A stretch of DNA of 64,000 nucleotides from Pelagibacteraceae bacterium AG-390-A23 (GTDB taxonomy: Bacteria > Pseudomonadota > Alphaproteobacteria > Pelagibacterales > Pelagibacteraceae). Positions 36,539 to 44,780 of this stretch are shown one piece after another (position 1 is the first letter of the stretch; each line of letters opens with the position of its first letter). Made by a program: the position numbers and the translations under genes. A model generated the notes under the pieces. That model had not been told where the DNA came from, made no database searches, and worked only from the letters and a program-made list of their open reading frames with translations. Location: NCBI GenBank assembly GCA_003279775.1, contig QCGW01000002.1, positions 42,289 through 106,288 on the forward strand, written 5' to 3'.

Positions 36539-37481
36539 AGTTGCTATATTAGATGATTACCAAAACGTTGCCCAAGAGTTTGTAGATTTAGAAAAACTAT
36601 CTGGGAAATATGAGTTTAAGATTTTTAGCGAACCTTTTTTAGATGAAGCAGATGCAATTGATCAGTTAGCTGATTTTGAAGCTTTACTAATAATGAGAGA
36701 AAGAACTCCAATTACAAAAAATTTAATTGATAATTTAAATAATTTAAAATTTGTTATCACAAGTGGATTACGTAATAGATCTATTGATTTAGAAGCTGCA
36801 AAGCAAAGAAAAATCATAGTTTGCGGAACAGATATAAATATTAACCCAACGCCAGAATTAACTTGGGCACTAATTCTTGGCTTGGCTAGAAACTTTAAAG
36901 AAGAGTTCGATAATATGTATCAAGGTTATTGGCAAACAACTATAGGTGTAGAATTAAAGGGAAAAATTTTAGGTTTAATTGGATTAGGCAGGGTAGGCAG
37001 TGAAGTTGCTAAAATTGGAAAGGCTTTTGGTATGCAAGTAATGGCCTGGAGTGAAAATCTTAACTTAGATAAGTGTAAAGAATTAGACGTACTACCTTGC
37101 AGTAAAGAAGATTTAATTACAAATTCTGATGTTCTTTCAATTCATGTTCAAGGAGGTGAGAGATACAAAGACTGCATTACTTTAAAAGAATTAGATAAAA
37201 TGAAAAAAACAGCTTTTTTGATAAATACGTCTCGTGGACCTATTGTAAATGAGGATGATTTAATTATCGCTTTATCAACTAATGTAATTGCTGGTGCAGG
37301 AATTGATGTATATGAAAAAGAGCCTTTACCTGAAAATAATAAGCTTAGATTTTTACCAAATGCATTGCTCACTCCTCACATTGGTTATGTTACAGCTGAA
37401 AATTATAGTATTTTTTATAATCAAATGATTGAAGGATTAGAGGCTTGTGTAAATGGAAAGCCTATCAAAGTTCTAGAGTAA
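36531..37481 (+). CDS. D-2-hydroxyacid dehydrogenase family protein
   Basis: NAD-dependent dehydrogenase of the formate/glycerate group. The NAD fold reads KGKILGLIGLGRVGSEVAKIGKAFGMQVMAW. The catalytic Arg lies in LINTSRGPIVNEDDLI, the Glu in GAGIDVYEKEPLP and the His in TPHIGYVTAENY. 316 residues. It could reduce a 2-keto acid formed by the DadA-like enzyme encoded two genes upstream, but that link is inference from co-localisation. Confidence 0.9.
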   Translation: MLKVAILDDYQNVAQEFVDLEKLSGKYEFKIFSEPFLDEADAIDQLADFEALLIMRERTPITKNLIDNLNNLKFVITSGLRNRSIDLEAAKQRKIIVCGTDININPTPELTWALILGLARNFKEEFDNMYQGYWQTTIGVELKGKILGLIGLGRVGSEVAKIGKAFGMQVMAWSENLNLDKCKELDVLPCSKEDLITNSDVLSIHVQGGERYKDCITLKELDKMKKTAFLINTSRGPIVNEDDLIIALSTNVIAGAGIDVYEKEPLPENNKLRFLPNALLTPHIGYVTAENYSIFYNQMIEGLEACVNGKPIKVLE

Positions 37482-37483
37482 AA

Positions 37484-38383
37484 ATGGAACTACCTGTTGT
37501 TAATCACGAAGATTATTTTGCTAAAATTGGTGATGATCATAAATTTCCTATTAATAAATTTGGTGAATTAGCAAACTACTTAACCCAAAATAAAATAGTA
37601 AAAAAATTTCATAAACCTTCAGCTTGTTCATTTGAAACATTAAGTTATGCACATTCAAAAAATTATATTTTAGATATTCAAAATAAAACTTTAAGTAAAG
37701 AAGGAATAAAAAAAATTGGATTTCCACTTGTAGATAGTGTTGTGCAAAGGTCTTTAGTTGCTACAGGTGGAACTGTGCTAGCATCTAAACTTGCAATAAA
37801 TTATGGCATCTCATGTAATACCGCAGGTGGGAGTCACCACGCAAGTTATGAAGGAGGTGCAGGTTATTGTGTATTTAATGATGTTGCAGTTGCATCACAT
37901 TATTTACTTAATAGAGGTCTTGCTAATAAAATTTTAATTGTTGATTTAGATGTTCATCAAGGAAATGGTAATTCAGAAATTTTTAAAGATAATAGAAGTG
38001 TATTTACATTCAGTATGCATTCTAAAACTAACTATCCAGCAAAAAAATCAAACAGTGATTTAGATGTGGAACTCGAGGATAATTTAGAGGATGACGCTTA
38101 TATCAAAACACTTAAACATTATTTAAATGAGTTAAATCAAGAAAATTTTGATTTCATTTTTTACATAGCTGGTGTCGATATTCATTTTAATGACAGATTA
38201 GGAAAATTAAAAATTTCTGATGAGGGTATTAAATTAAGAGATGAGCTAGTAGTAGAAAACTTTTTTTCTAGACGAATACCATTTTGTGGGGTTTTGGGTG
38301 GTGGTTATAATAAAGATTTTAATAAACTTGTTGAATTACATTCAATGTTACATCAATCTTGTGCTAAATATATAGGATCATGA
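37484..38383 (+). CDS. Histone-deacetylase-fold amidohydrolase
   Basis: Zinc-dependent deacetylase of the HDAC/AcuC/acetylpolyamine class. Key blocks: YAHSKNYI, NTAGGSHHASYEGGAGYCVFND with the paired active-site histidines, and ILIVDLDVHQGNGN with two zinc ligands; the third Asp sits in FYIAGVDIHFNDRLG. GVLGGGYN near the end holds the loop usually written GGY. 300 residues from the ATG at 37484; the frame is open 39 bases earlier, but that part overlaps the dehydrogenase gene. The end overlaps msrB by four bases. The in vivo amide substrate is unknown. Confidence 0.88.
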   Translation: MELPVVNHEDYFAKIGDDHKFPINKFGELANYLTQNKIVKKFHKPSACSFETLSYAHSKNYILDIQNKTLSKEGIKKIGFPLVDSVVQRSLVATGGTVLASKLAINYGISCNTAGGSHHASYEGGAGYCVFNDVAVASHYLLNRGLANKILIVDLDVHQGNGNSEIFKDNRSVFTFSMHSKTNYPAKKSNSDLDVELEDNLEDDAYIKTLKHYLNELNQENFDFIFYIAGVDIHFNDRLGKLKISDEGIKLRDELVVENFFSRRIPFCGVLGGGYNKDFNKLVELHSMLHQSCAKYIGS

Positions 38384-38754
38384 CAAAAAAAATAAATCCA
38401 AATTTAACTGCTGAGCAAAAATTAATTTTATTCGAGGAAGGTACTGAGCGTGCTGGATCAAGTGAACTTAATCATGAAAAAAGGGAAGGAAGTTTTCATT
38501 GTGCAAACTGTGGTGAAAAATTATTTGATTCAAAAACAAAATATGAGAGCGGATCAGGCTGGCCTTCTTTTTATGAATCTTTGCCAGACGTATTTGAAAC
38601 CAAAACAGATCACCACATAGGTTATGCAAGAACCGAATATCATTGTAAAAAATGCGGAGGCCATCATGGGCATATATTCGATGATGGACCTGAGCCTACA
38701 GGAAAACGATTTTGTAACAATGGGGTATGTTTAGTTTTTAAACCTAAGAGCTAA
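38380..38754 (+). CDS. msrB: Peptide methionine-(R)-S-oxide reductase
   Basis: Repairs R-methionine sulfoxide in proteins. Zinc is held by Cys41 and Cys44 (HCANCG) and Cys89 and Cys92 (CKKCGGHHGHIFDDG). SGSGWPSF is the substrate pocket, and Cys112 in GKRFCNNG is the catalytic cysteine. An extra Cys117 follows it, where many homologues have a non-cysteine residue. 124 residues. It starts with an ATGA overlap to the HDAC-like gene. Confidence 0.94.
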   Translation: MTKKINPNLTAEQKLILFEEGTERAGSSELNHEKREGSFHCANCGEKLFDSKTKYESGSGWPSFYESLPDVFETKTDHHIGYARTEYHCKKCGGHHGHIFDDGPEPTGKRFCNNGVCLVFKPKS

Positions 38755-38759
38755 ATTTA

Positions 38760-39992
38760 ATGTTTGAAAATATCGATATTGAGAAAGTTAAAGTAGAGCT
38801 AAGAAATCACTCAACAAATTATAAAGAAAATTTCGCCAAAATTGAAAAGTTCATAGAAACTGAAATACAAGAAATATTAAATCTCAAAAAAAACAATAAA
38901 TCTATAATTCCAGAAATTAGTATTAATGAGCTAGATCAAAAAAACACAAAGGTAATAGAAGATATAAAAAAAAGAGGCTGTGTAATAATCCGAGATGTTT
39001 TTGAAGACAAATTTATTGAAAATTTAAATTTAGAATTAGAGAAGTATATTGATGAAAATAATTATTACGATGATCAAAGGAAGAAAGCTGATTTAGATAA
39101 ATATTTTAGTGATCTTAAATCAGGTAAACCTCAAATATACGGCCTTTATTGGTCTAAAGCACAAATAGAAATAAGACACTCAGAGCAAATGGCTAAAGTA
39201 AAAAAATGGCTAAATAATCTTTGGTTATTTGAAAACTCTGAATATAAAGTTTTTGATCCAAATAAAGAATTGTCTTATGCAGATAGAGTAAGAAGAAGAG
39301 AGCCAGGTGATGATACTTTGGGACTTTCTCCTCATTGCGATGCTGGATCTATTGAAAGATGGACCGATAGTCATTATCAAAAAATTTATAGAGATATATT
39401 TTCTGACAACTTTGAACAATATAATCCATTTGAAGCAAAGTATAGAGATAGAACAATAGAGTTTGAGTCTCCTGCGGTCGCACATGTATTTAGAACATTT
39501 CAAGGTTGGACAGCTTTAACAGAACAAGGTCCTTACGATGGAACTTTGCAATTAATACCTATTGCTAAAGGAATTGCTTATGTTTTAACCAGAGCATTAC
39601 TAGATGATGTTGAAGAAAATGAATTGTGTGGATCAAAACTTGGTAGAGCTTTATCAGTAAATAAAGATTATCATTCATTACTGTTAAAAGGTTTAGTTTC
39701 AATTCCAAAAATGAAGCCAGGTGACACTGTTTGGTGGCATCCAGATGTTGTTCATGCTGTTGAAGACAAGCATTCAGGAAAAAATTATTCAAATGTTGTT
39801 TACATTGGTGCAACACCTTATTGTAAAAAAAATCTAGATTATACGGTAAAACAATCAAAAAAATTTTTAGAAGGAAAGAGTCCACCAGATTTTGCGTCTG
39901 AAGATTACGAAATTAAATATAAAGATAGAGTTAAATTAAAAGATTTAAGCTCTTTAGCTAAGAAACAATTAGCTTTAGAGGAATGGAATTAA
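38760..39992 (+). CDS. DUF1479 (YbiU-like) family protein
   Basis: 410 residues matching the DUF1479 family, a group related in fold to Fe(II)/2-oxoglutarate oxygenases. Visible likely metal ligands are the His and Asp of LSPHCDAGSIERW near residue 195, and a distal His in WWHPDVVHAVEDKHSG near 325. The block RTFQGWTALTEQGPYDGTLQLIP is well conserved in the family. No reaction is established. It starts five bases after msrB and converges with the glutaredoxin gene, stops overlapping by four bases. Confidence 0.85.
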   Translation: MFENIDIEKVKVELRNHSTNYKENFAKIEKFIETEIQEILNLKKNNKSIIPEISINELDQKNTKVIEDIKKRGCVIIRDVFEDKFIENLNLELEKYIDENNYYDDQRKKADLDKYFSDLKSGKPQIYGLYWSKAQIEIRHSEQMAKVKKWLNNLWLFENSEYKVFDPNKELSYADRVRRREPGDDTLGLSPHCDAGSIERWTDSHYQKIYRDIFSDNFEQYNPFEAKYRDRTIEFESPAVAHVFRTFQGWTALTEQGPYDGTLQLIPIAKGIAYVLTRALLDDVEENELCGSKLGRALSVNKDYHSLLLKGLVSIPKMKPGDTVWWHPDVVHAVEDKHSGKNYSNVVYIGATPYCKKNLDYTVKQSKKFLEGKSPPDFASEDYEIKYKDRVKLKDLSSLAKKQLALEEWN

Positions 39993-40246
39993 TTATTTAA
40001 AAGATCTTGAAGTTTATTTTCTTTTTCTAATGCTCTTACTTCATCATAACCACCAATATGCTGGTCATCAAAAAAAATTTGTGGAATAGTTCTTTTTCCA
40101 TTAGCTTTTTTAATCATTTCATCCATTGCTCCATCAACTTTTGAAATATCAATTTCATTATAAGGCGCATTATTTCTAGCTAATAATCTTTTTGCAGCCT
40201 CACAATAATTACATAGTGGACCTGTATACATGGTAATTTTTTTCAT
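39989..40246 (-). CDS. grxC: Glutaredoxin 3-like
   Basis: 85-residue dithiol glutaredoxin with the redox pair Cys12 and Cys15 in GPLCNYCEAAKRLL. The common CPYC is CNYC here, with asparagine instead of proline. TIPQIFFDDQHIGGYDEV carries the cis-proline and glutathione-binding residues. It reduces disulfides with glutathione. It lies three bases downstream of the small TIGR03643 gene and likely shares its mRNA. Confidence 0.92.
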   Translation of the reverse strand: MKKITMYTGPLCNYCEAAKRLLARNNAPYNEIDISKVDGAMDEMIKKANGKRTIPQIFFDDQHIGGYDEVRALEKENKLQDLLNN

Positions 40247-40249
40247 AAA

Positions 40250-40546
40250 CTATAAATAGTCACCTTTTTTAATTTTACTAGCTATTTCTTTTCTAGAATA
40301 TTCAAATTTTTTTCGATGTTTTATACTTTTTTGGTTTACTCTTTTTCTCCATAACCTGAAAGATGATGGTTTTAGAGATCTTCGCATAATCTTAATTACA
40401 TCAGATTCTTTCTTTCCTGTTTTTTTTTCAATTTCCTCGAAAGTGATCCTATCTGCCCAGGCTGCCCAAATGATCCAATCCGGATCGTCCATTTTGGGCT
40501 CTGGGTTTTTGACTCTAGTAACTGGTCTGTGACCTTTTTTTTTCAT
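40250..40546 (-). CDS. TIGR03643/DUF2805 family protein
   Basis: 98 residues, basic and soluble. The family core is PDWIIWAAWADRITFEEIEKKTGKKESDVIKIMRRSLKPSSFRLWRKRV, split by a predicted helix-turn-helix-like segment. Homologues are widespread in marine bacteria, and their function is unknown; the shape suggests nucleic acid binding. It precedes the glutaredoxin gene by three bases. Confidence 0.82.
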   Translation of the reverse strand: MKKKGHRPVTRVKNPEPKMDDPDWIIWAAWADRITFEEIEKKTGKKESDVIKIMRRSLKPSSFRLWRKRVNQKSIKHRKKFEYSRKEIASKIKKGDYL

Positions 40547-40608
40547 AAATCCTTTATATTTGAAAAAAAAATTTAATGCATTTTTTTTAGCCTCTGATAT
40601 TATGTCTT

Positions 40609-40663
40609 AGATAGTCCTTCTTAGCCATCTTTAGCTCCCGGTTTTTAAGGACTATCTTTTTTT
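40609..40663 (+). promoter_or_regulatory. Terminator-like leader hairpin of the LysE-type gene
   Basis: AGATAGTCCTT (40609-40619) pairs with AAGGACTATCT (40647-40657) over 11 bases around a 27-base loop containing GCTCCCGG. Seven T bases run straight into the ATG at 40664. A TATTAT box at 40598-40603 would start RNA at about 40609-40611, so the whole leader would be this hairpin. It looks like an intrinsic terminator used as an attenuator, or a very short RNA gene. No known riboswitch class recognised. Confidence 0.6.
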
Positions 40664-41278
40664 ATGCTCCCCTTAGATTTCATCCTTTATCTACAGATAA
40701 TAATTTTTCTATTCATTACACCAGGAACTCCAAGAGTTGTGATTATCTCGTATTCAATGAATTATGGAGTTGGAAAATGTGTTTGGTCAGCGTTAGGGGA
40801 TGTAACTGCAAATTTTATACAGGCAACTTTAGTAATTTTTGTAATAGGATCTTTTTTTTCTGAGAACTCAACGATATTAAATATATTTAAATGGATAGGA
40901 GTAATTTATATTTTATATCTTGCTTATGATATTTATAAATCACGTCCAAAAACTATTTCAAGCGAAGGTGAAACAAAAAAAAGCAACTTATCATTCTTTC
41001 GAGATGGTTTCTTAGTTGCTGGAACAAGTCCTAAAGCTTGGATGTTTTTTCCTTTTATATTTCCTCAATTTATTGACTTTAATTCAAATTTATTGGCACA
41101 ATTTGTAATTTTAATTACAACTTACATTATTTTAGATTTTTTATCTTTGATTGGCTATGCAATGCTTGCACAGAAACTAATTAAGTGGATAACTGCTAAT
41201 CCAAAAACAATTAATACAATTTCTGCGAGTGTTTTAGTAATTATTGCCGGAATAATTGTTATAACTCAGCAATATTAA
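40664..41278 (+). CDS. LysE/RhtB-family exporter
   Basis: 204-residue amino acid exporter with about six helices. It begins MLPLDFILYLQIIIFLFITPGTPRV, with the family's TPG signature at residues 20-22, followed by the GKCVWSALGDVTANF block. The region SFFRDGFLVAGTSPKAWMFF, with SPK, is the second signature. No ribosome site precedes the ATG; the codon follows the U run of the leader hairpin directly, so translation and transcription may be tied to that structure. Confidence 0.9.
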   Translation: MLPLDFILYLQIIIFLFITPGTPRVVIISYSMNYGVGKCVWSALGDVTANFIQATLVIFVIGSFFSENSTILNIFKWIGVIYILYLAYDIYKSRPKTISSEGETKKSNLSFFRDGFLVAGTSPKAWMFFPFIFPQFIDFNSNLLAQFVILITTYIILDFLSLIGYAMLAQKLIKWITANPKTINTISASVLVIIAGIIVITQQY

Positions 41279-41365
41279 ATAGTTTTTGGTCTTTATTGCC
41301 ACTTGCATAAAATAAAATTTCTTTATTTAATCATCACATAATTAATTAATTAAAGAGGAAATAAA

Positions 41366-42604
41366 ATGAGATTAAATAAAATAATTCTAAGTTTTGTTTC
41401 TGCATTAGTAATTTTATTTTCAACTTCTGTTGCATCTTTTGCAAAAGTAGTTGGTGACAAAATTATTTTAGGTGCTGCGATTTCCTTAACTGGTAAATAC
41501 TCATCTAATGGTGTTCATACTCAAAATGGTTACAACATGGCCGTTGACAGAATTAACAGCATGGGTGGTATTAAAGTTGGTGGAAAGACTTATAAGTTTG
41601 ACATTATTTATTATGATGATGAATCAAACCCTAAGAGAGCTGCACAGCTTGCAGAAAGATTAATATCACAAGATGGTGTTGAGTTTATGCTTGGCCCTTA
41701 TAGTTCTGGTTTAACTAAAGCGATTGCGCCAGTGACTGAAAAATATGGTGTTCCAATGGTTGAAGCAAATGGTGCATCTAGATCTTTGTTTACAAAAGGT
41801 TACAAATATCTATTTGCTGTATTAGCTCCAGCTAACCTATATCTTGATGTTGCTATCGAAACAGCGGTTGAGTTAAATGGTGGAAAACCAGTAAGAATTG
41901 CACAAGCGTTTGAACAAGATGCATTTTCACAGGATGTTAGATTAGGTATTTTAGATGCTGCAGAAAGAACTGGTTCTAAAATCATAATCGACGATAAATT
42001 GCCTAAAGAGCTAAATGATATGGCTGCTACTTTGGTTAAAGTAAAACAAATGAAACCAGATGTGCTTGTTGTATCAGGTCACACAAAAGGTGCATTAACT
42101 GCAATTAGACAAATTGCTGAAATGAAAGTTGATGTTCCAATGCTAGCTATGACGCACTGTGATGCAGCGAAATTATCTAAACAGCATGGTAAAAATTCAC
42201 AGTATGCACTTTGCGCTTCTCAATGGCACAAGTCACTAACTTATAAAGATGATTTCTTTAAAGATGGTATGACTTATGCTGCAGACTTTGAGAAAGAGTT
42301 TGGATATGATCCACCTTACCAATCTGCTGAATCTTCAGCTGCTTTATTGGTATTCAAAGATGCATTTGAAAGAGCAAATTCTTTTGATCAAAAGAAAGTA
42401 AGAGATGCTCTTGCAGCTACGAATATGCAAACATTCTATGGAAATATTAAATTTGCACCTGGTGGTCAGAACGTTGACAAACCAATGGTACTTTTCCAAG
42501 TAATGTGTGATGCTTCAGGAAATTGTGAAAACAAAGTTGTTGCTCCATTAAAATGGGCATCAGCTAAGTTGATACATCCAATTCCTAAGTGGTCAGATAG
42601 ATAA
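41366..42604 (+). CDS. Branched-chain/amide-type ABC solute-binding protein
   Basis: Periplasmic binding protein of the LIV/HAAT class (Peripla_BP_6). The signal peptide covers about residues 1-26 and ends SFAKVVG. The mature part starts IILGAAISLTGKYSSNGVHTQ, with YYDDESNPKRAAQLAERLI further on, and GPYSSGLTKAIAPV. 412 residues. It heads a full importer operon, has a clear AAAGAGGA ribosome site, and is followed by an intrinsic terminator. That pattern gives much more binding protein than permease. Ligand not determinable. Confidence 0.93.
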   Translation: MRLNKIILSFVSALVILFSTSVASFAKVVGDKIILGAAISLTGKYSSNGVHTQNGYNMAVDRINSMGGIKVGGKTYKFDIIYYDDESNPKRAAQLAERLISQDGVEFMLGPYSSGLTKAIAPVTEKYGVPMVEANGASRSLFTKGYKYLFAVLAPANLYLDVAIETAVELNGGKPVRIAQAFEQDAFSQDVRLGILDAAERTGSKIIIDDKLPKELNDMAATLVKVKQMKPDVLVVSGHTKGALTAIRQIAEMKVDVPMLAMTHCDAAKLSKQHGKNSQYALCASQWHKSLTYKDDFFKDGMTYAADFEKEFGYDPPYQSAESSAALLVFKDAFERANSFDQKKVRDALAATNMQTFYGNIKFAPGGQNVDKPMVLFQVMCDASGNCENKVVAPLKWASAKLIHPIPKWSDR

Positions 42605-42616
42605 AATAAAATACTA

Positions 42617-42646
42617 AAGCCCCCTAGTCATAGGGGGCTTTTTTTT
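42617..42646 (+). terminator. Intrinsic terminator/attenuator after binding-protein gene
   Basis: AAGCCCCCTA / GTCA / TAGGGGGCTT forms a ten-pair GC-rich stem followed by eight T bases in all. It lies between the binding protein and the permease genes of the same operon, so partial read-through would be needed unless a second promoter lies in the 20 bases before the permease. Confidence 0.92.
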
Positions 42647-42668
42647 ATATAACCCAAAAATACTTTTT

Positions 42669-43562
42669 ATGGATTTTCTTGTATTTCAATACCCGATGAT
42701 AACTGTTCAAGCTTGCTTGGATGGAATTCTTCTTGGAGTTTTGTTTGCATTAATTGCATATGGAATGGCACTTCAATGGGGAGTGATGAACATAATTAAC
42801 ATTGCACAAGGAGATCTTGTTATTTTAGGAGGATACATAGCATATTTTATGTACCTCTACGGTATACATCCAGCATGGGGAGTAATTGTTGCACCTGTAA
42901 TAATGTACTTTGTTGGTATAGCGATTTACAAACTAGTAATTAATAAAGTAGTAGATAGGGATTTATTTATCTCTATTTTGGCGACTTTTGGAATAAGTAT
43001 TCTTTTCATGCAATTAATGAATTTTGCATTTGGTGCAGATGTTGTACTTGCAAACTCTGGTTACGGAACAACTATGTTGTTTGATAGCAATGTTGTGTTA
43101 CCTAATTCAAAAATATTTTCAGCATTTATAAGCATTTTGTTTGCAGTTTGTTTAGTAATTTACATGAAAAAATCTAAGCTTGGCCGAGCTATTAGAGCTA
43201 CAGCTCAAAATGCAAGAGCCGCAAAGATTTTAGGTGTTGATACAGAAAAAGTTTATGCAGCAACATTTGGAATAAATGCTGCTCTATGTGGTGTTGCTGG
43301 AGCATTAATTTCAATAACATTTACTATCCATCCCTATATGGGTCTACCTTATACAATCAGATCTTTTATGATTGTAATTGTTGCAGGATTAGGAAATTTA
43401 CCAGGTGTTGCAATGTCAGGTATGGGACTAGGAGTTTTTGAAGAATTTGCAGATTATATTTTGGGTACAGAATTTAGAATTGGTTCAGTGTTTTTATTAT
43501 TAGTTTTAATATTAGTTTATAGAAGATTTAAACTTTCTAGAAAAAGAGAGTATCTAAAATGA
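42669..43562 (+). CDS. livH: LIV-type ABC permease LivH
   Basis: 297-residue permease with about eight helices. It begins with ACLDGILLGVLFALIAYGMALQWGVMNIINIAQGD, the family's N-terminal signature. The coupling segment is KKSKLGRAIRATAQNARAAKILGVDTEKV. The C terminus carries GLGNLPGVAMSGMGLGVFEEF. The stop overlaps the next small gene as ATGA. The symbol is by family; substrate unknown. Confidence 0.92.
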   Translation: MDFLVFQYPMITVQACLDGILLGVLFALIAYGMALQWGVMNIINIAQGDLVILGGYIAYFMYLYGIHPAWGVIVAPVIMYFVGIAIYKLVINKVVDRDLFISILATFGISILFMQLMNFAFGADVVLANSGYGTTMLFDSNVVLPNSKIFSAFISILFAVCLVIYMKKSKLGRAIRATAQNARAAKILGVDTEKVYAATFGINAALCGVAGALISITFTIHPYMGLPYTIRSFMIVIVAGLGNLPGVAMSGMGLGVFEEFADYILGTEFRIGSVFLLLVLILVYRRFKLSRKREYLK

Positions 43563-43741
43563 GAAAAGTTAAAATTAATGATAATCAAGGGAAATCTATT
43601 GAAGTTGACATAGATCAATTTAAAAAACATTTAGACGAATATCACTCCACAGGATCAAGTGTTCATGATGAAGATGGTCATTACTTTACAGTAAATCAGA
43701 ATTTTAGAGATAAAATAAAGAGTTTATATGAACAAGAATAA
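43559..43741 (+). CDS. 60-residue protein within the LIV operon, unknown
   Basis: Soluble, charged 60-residue protein (MRKVKINDNQGKSIEVDIDQ, then FKKHLDEYHSTGSSVHDEDG). It overlaps livH by four bases and livM by 14, so it is tightly coupled inside the transporter operon and likely real. I do not recognise the family. The alternating charged strands at the N terminus and the His/Asp-rich middle could form a small beta-alpha unit; nothing shows whether it binds the permease, a metal or RNA. Confidence 0.7.
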   Translation: MRKVKINDNQGKSIEVDIDQFKKHLDEYHSTGSSVHDEDGHYFTVNQNFRDKIKSLYEQE

Positions 43742-44780
43742 TTTAATACTATACATAGGTATATTAATTTTTGGACTGGCGGCTCCTTATATATTCCCTG
43801 CATTTAAAGTGCAATTATCAATTCTATGTATATTGATTGTCCTTGCAATCACCTGGAATATTCAAGGAGGTGAAATGGGCTATAACACATTTGGAAATAT
43901 TTTATTTTATGGATTGGGAATGTACTTGTGTGCCTCGGTCCAGGTTGGAATGTTTTTTCCATTAGCTGAATGGACTGAAAGTGGTGGTGAAAAAACTTTT
44001 GTTCATACACCAGCTCAATTTTTTCAAGGAATGGCAGCTGGACTTGTAGTTGCTGCAATTGTACCAACAATAGTTGCTGGTTTAATTGGATATGCAATTT
44101 TAGGTTTAAGGGGTCATTACTTTGCTATCTGTACTCTTGGATTAGGTGTAGCAGCTGGAGAAATTTCTGGAGGAATTGAAATCATTGGTGCGGGACAAGG
44201 TTTTACTACTCCACCTTTTCCTAATGTAGGAAGTTTAGAGGCGAGAGGTGAATTCTTTTATTTTTTAAGTTTCTTAGTTTTGGTACTAACATTCATTGCA
44301 GTCAAAGCAATTTATACCACTAGATTTAAATTAATCTTAAATGCAATTAGAGATAATGAAGATAAAGCAGAAGCCATGGGAATAGAGACCATGAAATATA
44401 AAATAATTGGTTGGATGATATCTGCCTTCTTCTGTGGTTTAGCCGGAGGAATTATGGGTGGCTTAGTTGGATACATAGACTCCACTGATGTAGCATTTGA
44501 TGGAAGAGAAATGGGTGTGTTTATGGTTTTAATGGCAATATTAGGTGGTAAAGGAACTTTATGGGGACCAGTTATTGGCGCAACAGTATTTCATATATTT
44601 AAAGAAGGTTTTTGGACTTTTTTCTTGGGATGGCAGTATGTGGCTCTTGGAGTTTTAATTGTAGTAATTGTTATTTATTTCCCAGAAGGAATTATGGGAT
44701 GGTTAAGAGAAAAATATCCTGAGAGATTTGGTGAAGTTGTAGATGAAGCAGACCGAAAGGCGCAGGTAGAGATAAAATGA
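43728..44780 (+). CDS. livM: LIV-type ABC permease LivM
   Basis: 350 residues with about eight or nine helices. The LivM pattern is visible in ILVLAITWNIQGGEMGYNTFGNILFYGLG, then ALLGLRGHYFAICTLGLGVA-like and the coupling loop FKLILNAIRDNEDKAEAMGIETMKYKI. The end has LGGKGTLWGPVIGATVFHI. It overlaps the ATPase gene as ATGA. An insertion of about 40 residues between helices 2 and 3 (QVGMFFPLAEWTESGGEKTF) is longer than in classic LivM. Confidence 0.92.
   Translation: MNKNNLILYIGILIFGLAAPYIFPAFKVQLSILCILIVLAITWNIQGGEMGYNTFGNILFYGLGMYLCASVQVGMFFPLAEWTESGGEKTFVHTPAQFFQGMAAGLVVAAIVPTIVAGLIGYAILGLRGHYFAICTLGLGVAAGEISGGIEIIGAGQGFTTPPFPNVGSLEARGEFFYFLSFLVLVLTFIAVKAIYTTRFKLILNAIRDNEDKAEAMGIETMKYKIIGWMISAFFCGLAGGIMGGLVGYIDSTDVAFDGREMGVFMVLMAILGGKGTLWGPVIGATVFHIFKEGFWTFFLGWQYVALGVLIVVIVIYFPEGIMGWLREKYPERFGEVVDEADRKAQVEIK

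Noticed and set aside
37445..37483. Upstream start for the HDAC-like gene
   Set aside because: Those codons lie inside the hydroxyacid dehydrogenase gene; the ATG at 37484 right after its stop fits the family N terminus.
39225..39885. Minus-strand frames of 92 and 106 codons inside the DUF1479 gene
   Set aside because: Antisense shadows with no start context; the sense strand encodes a conserved family.
42605..42668. Terminator as the end of the LIV operon
   Set aside because: The permease genes follow within 25 bases on the same strand, so it more likely sets a ratio by partial read-through.
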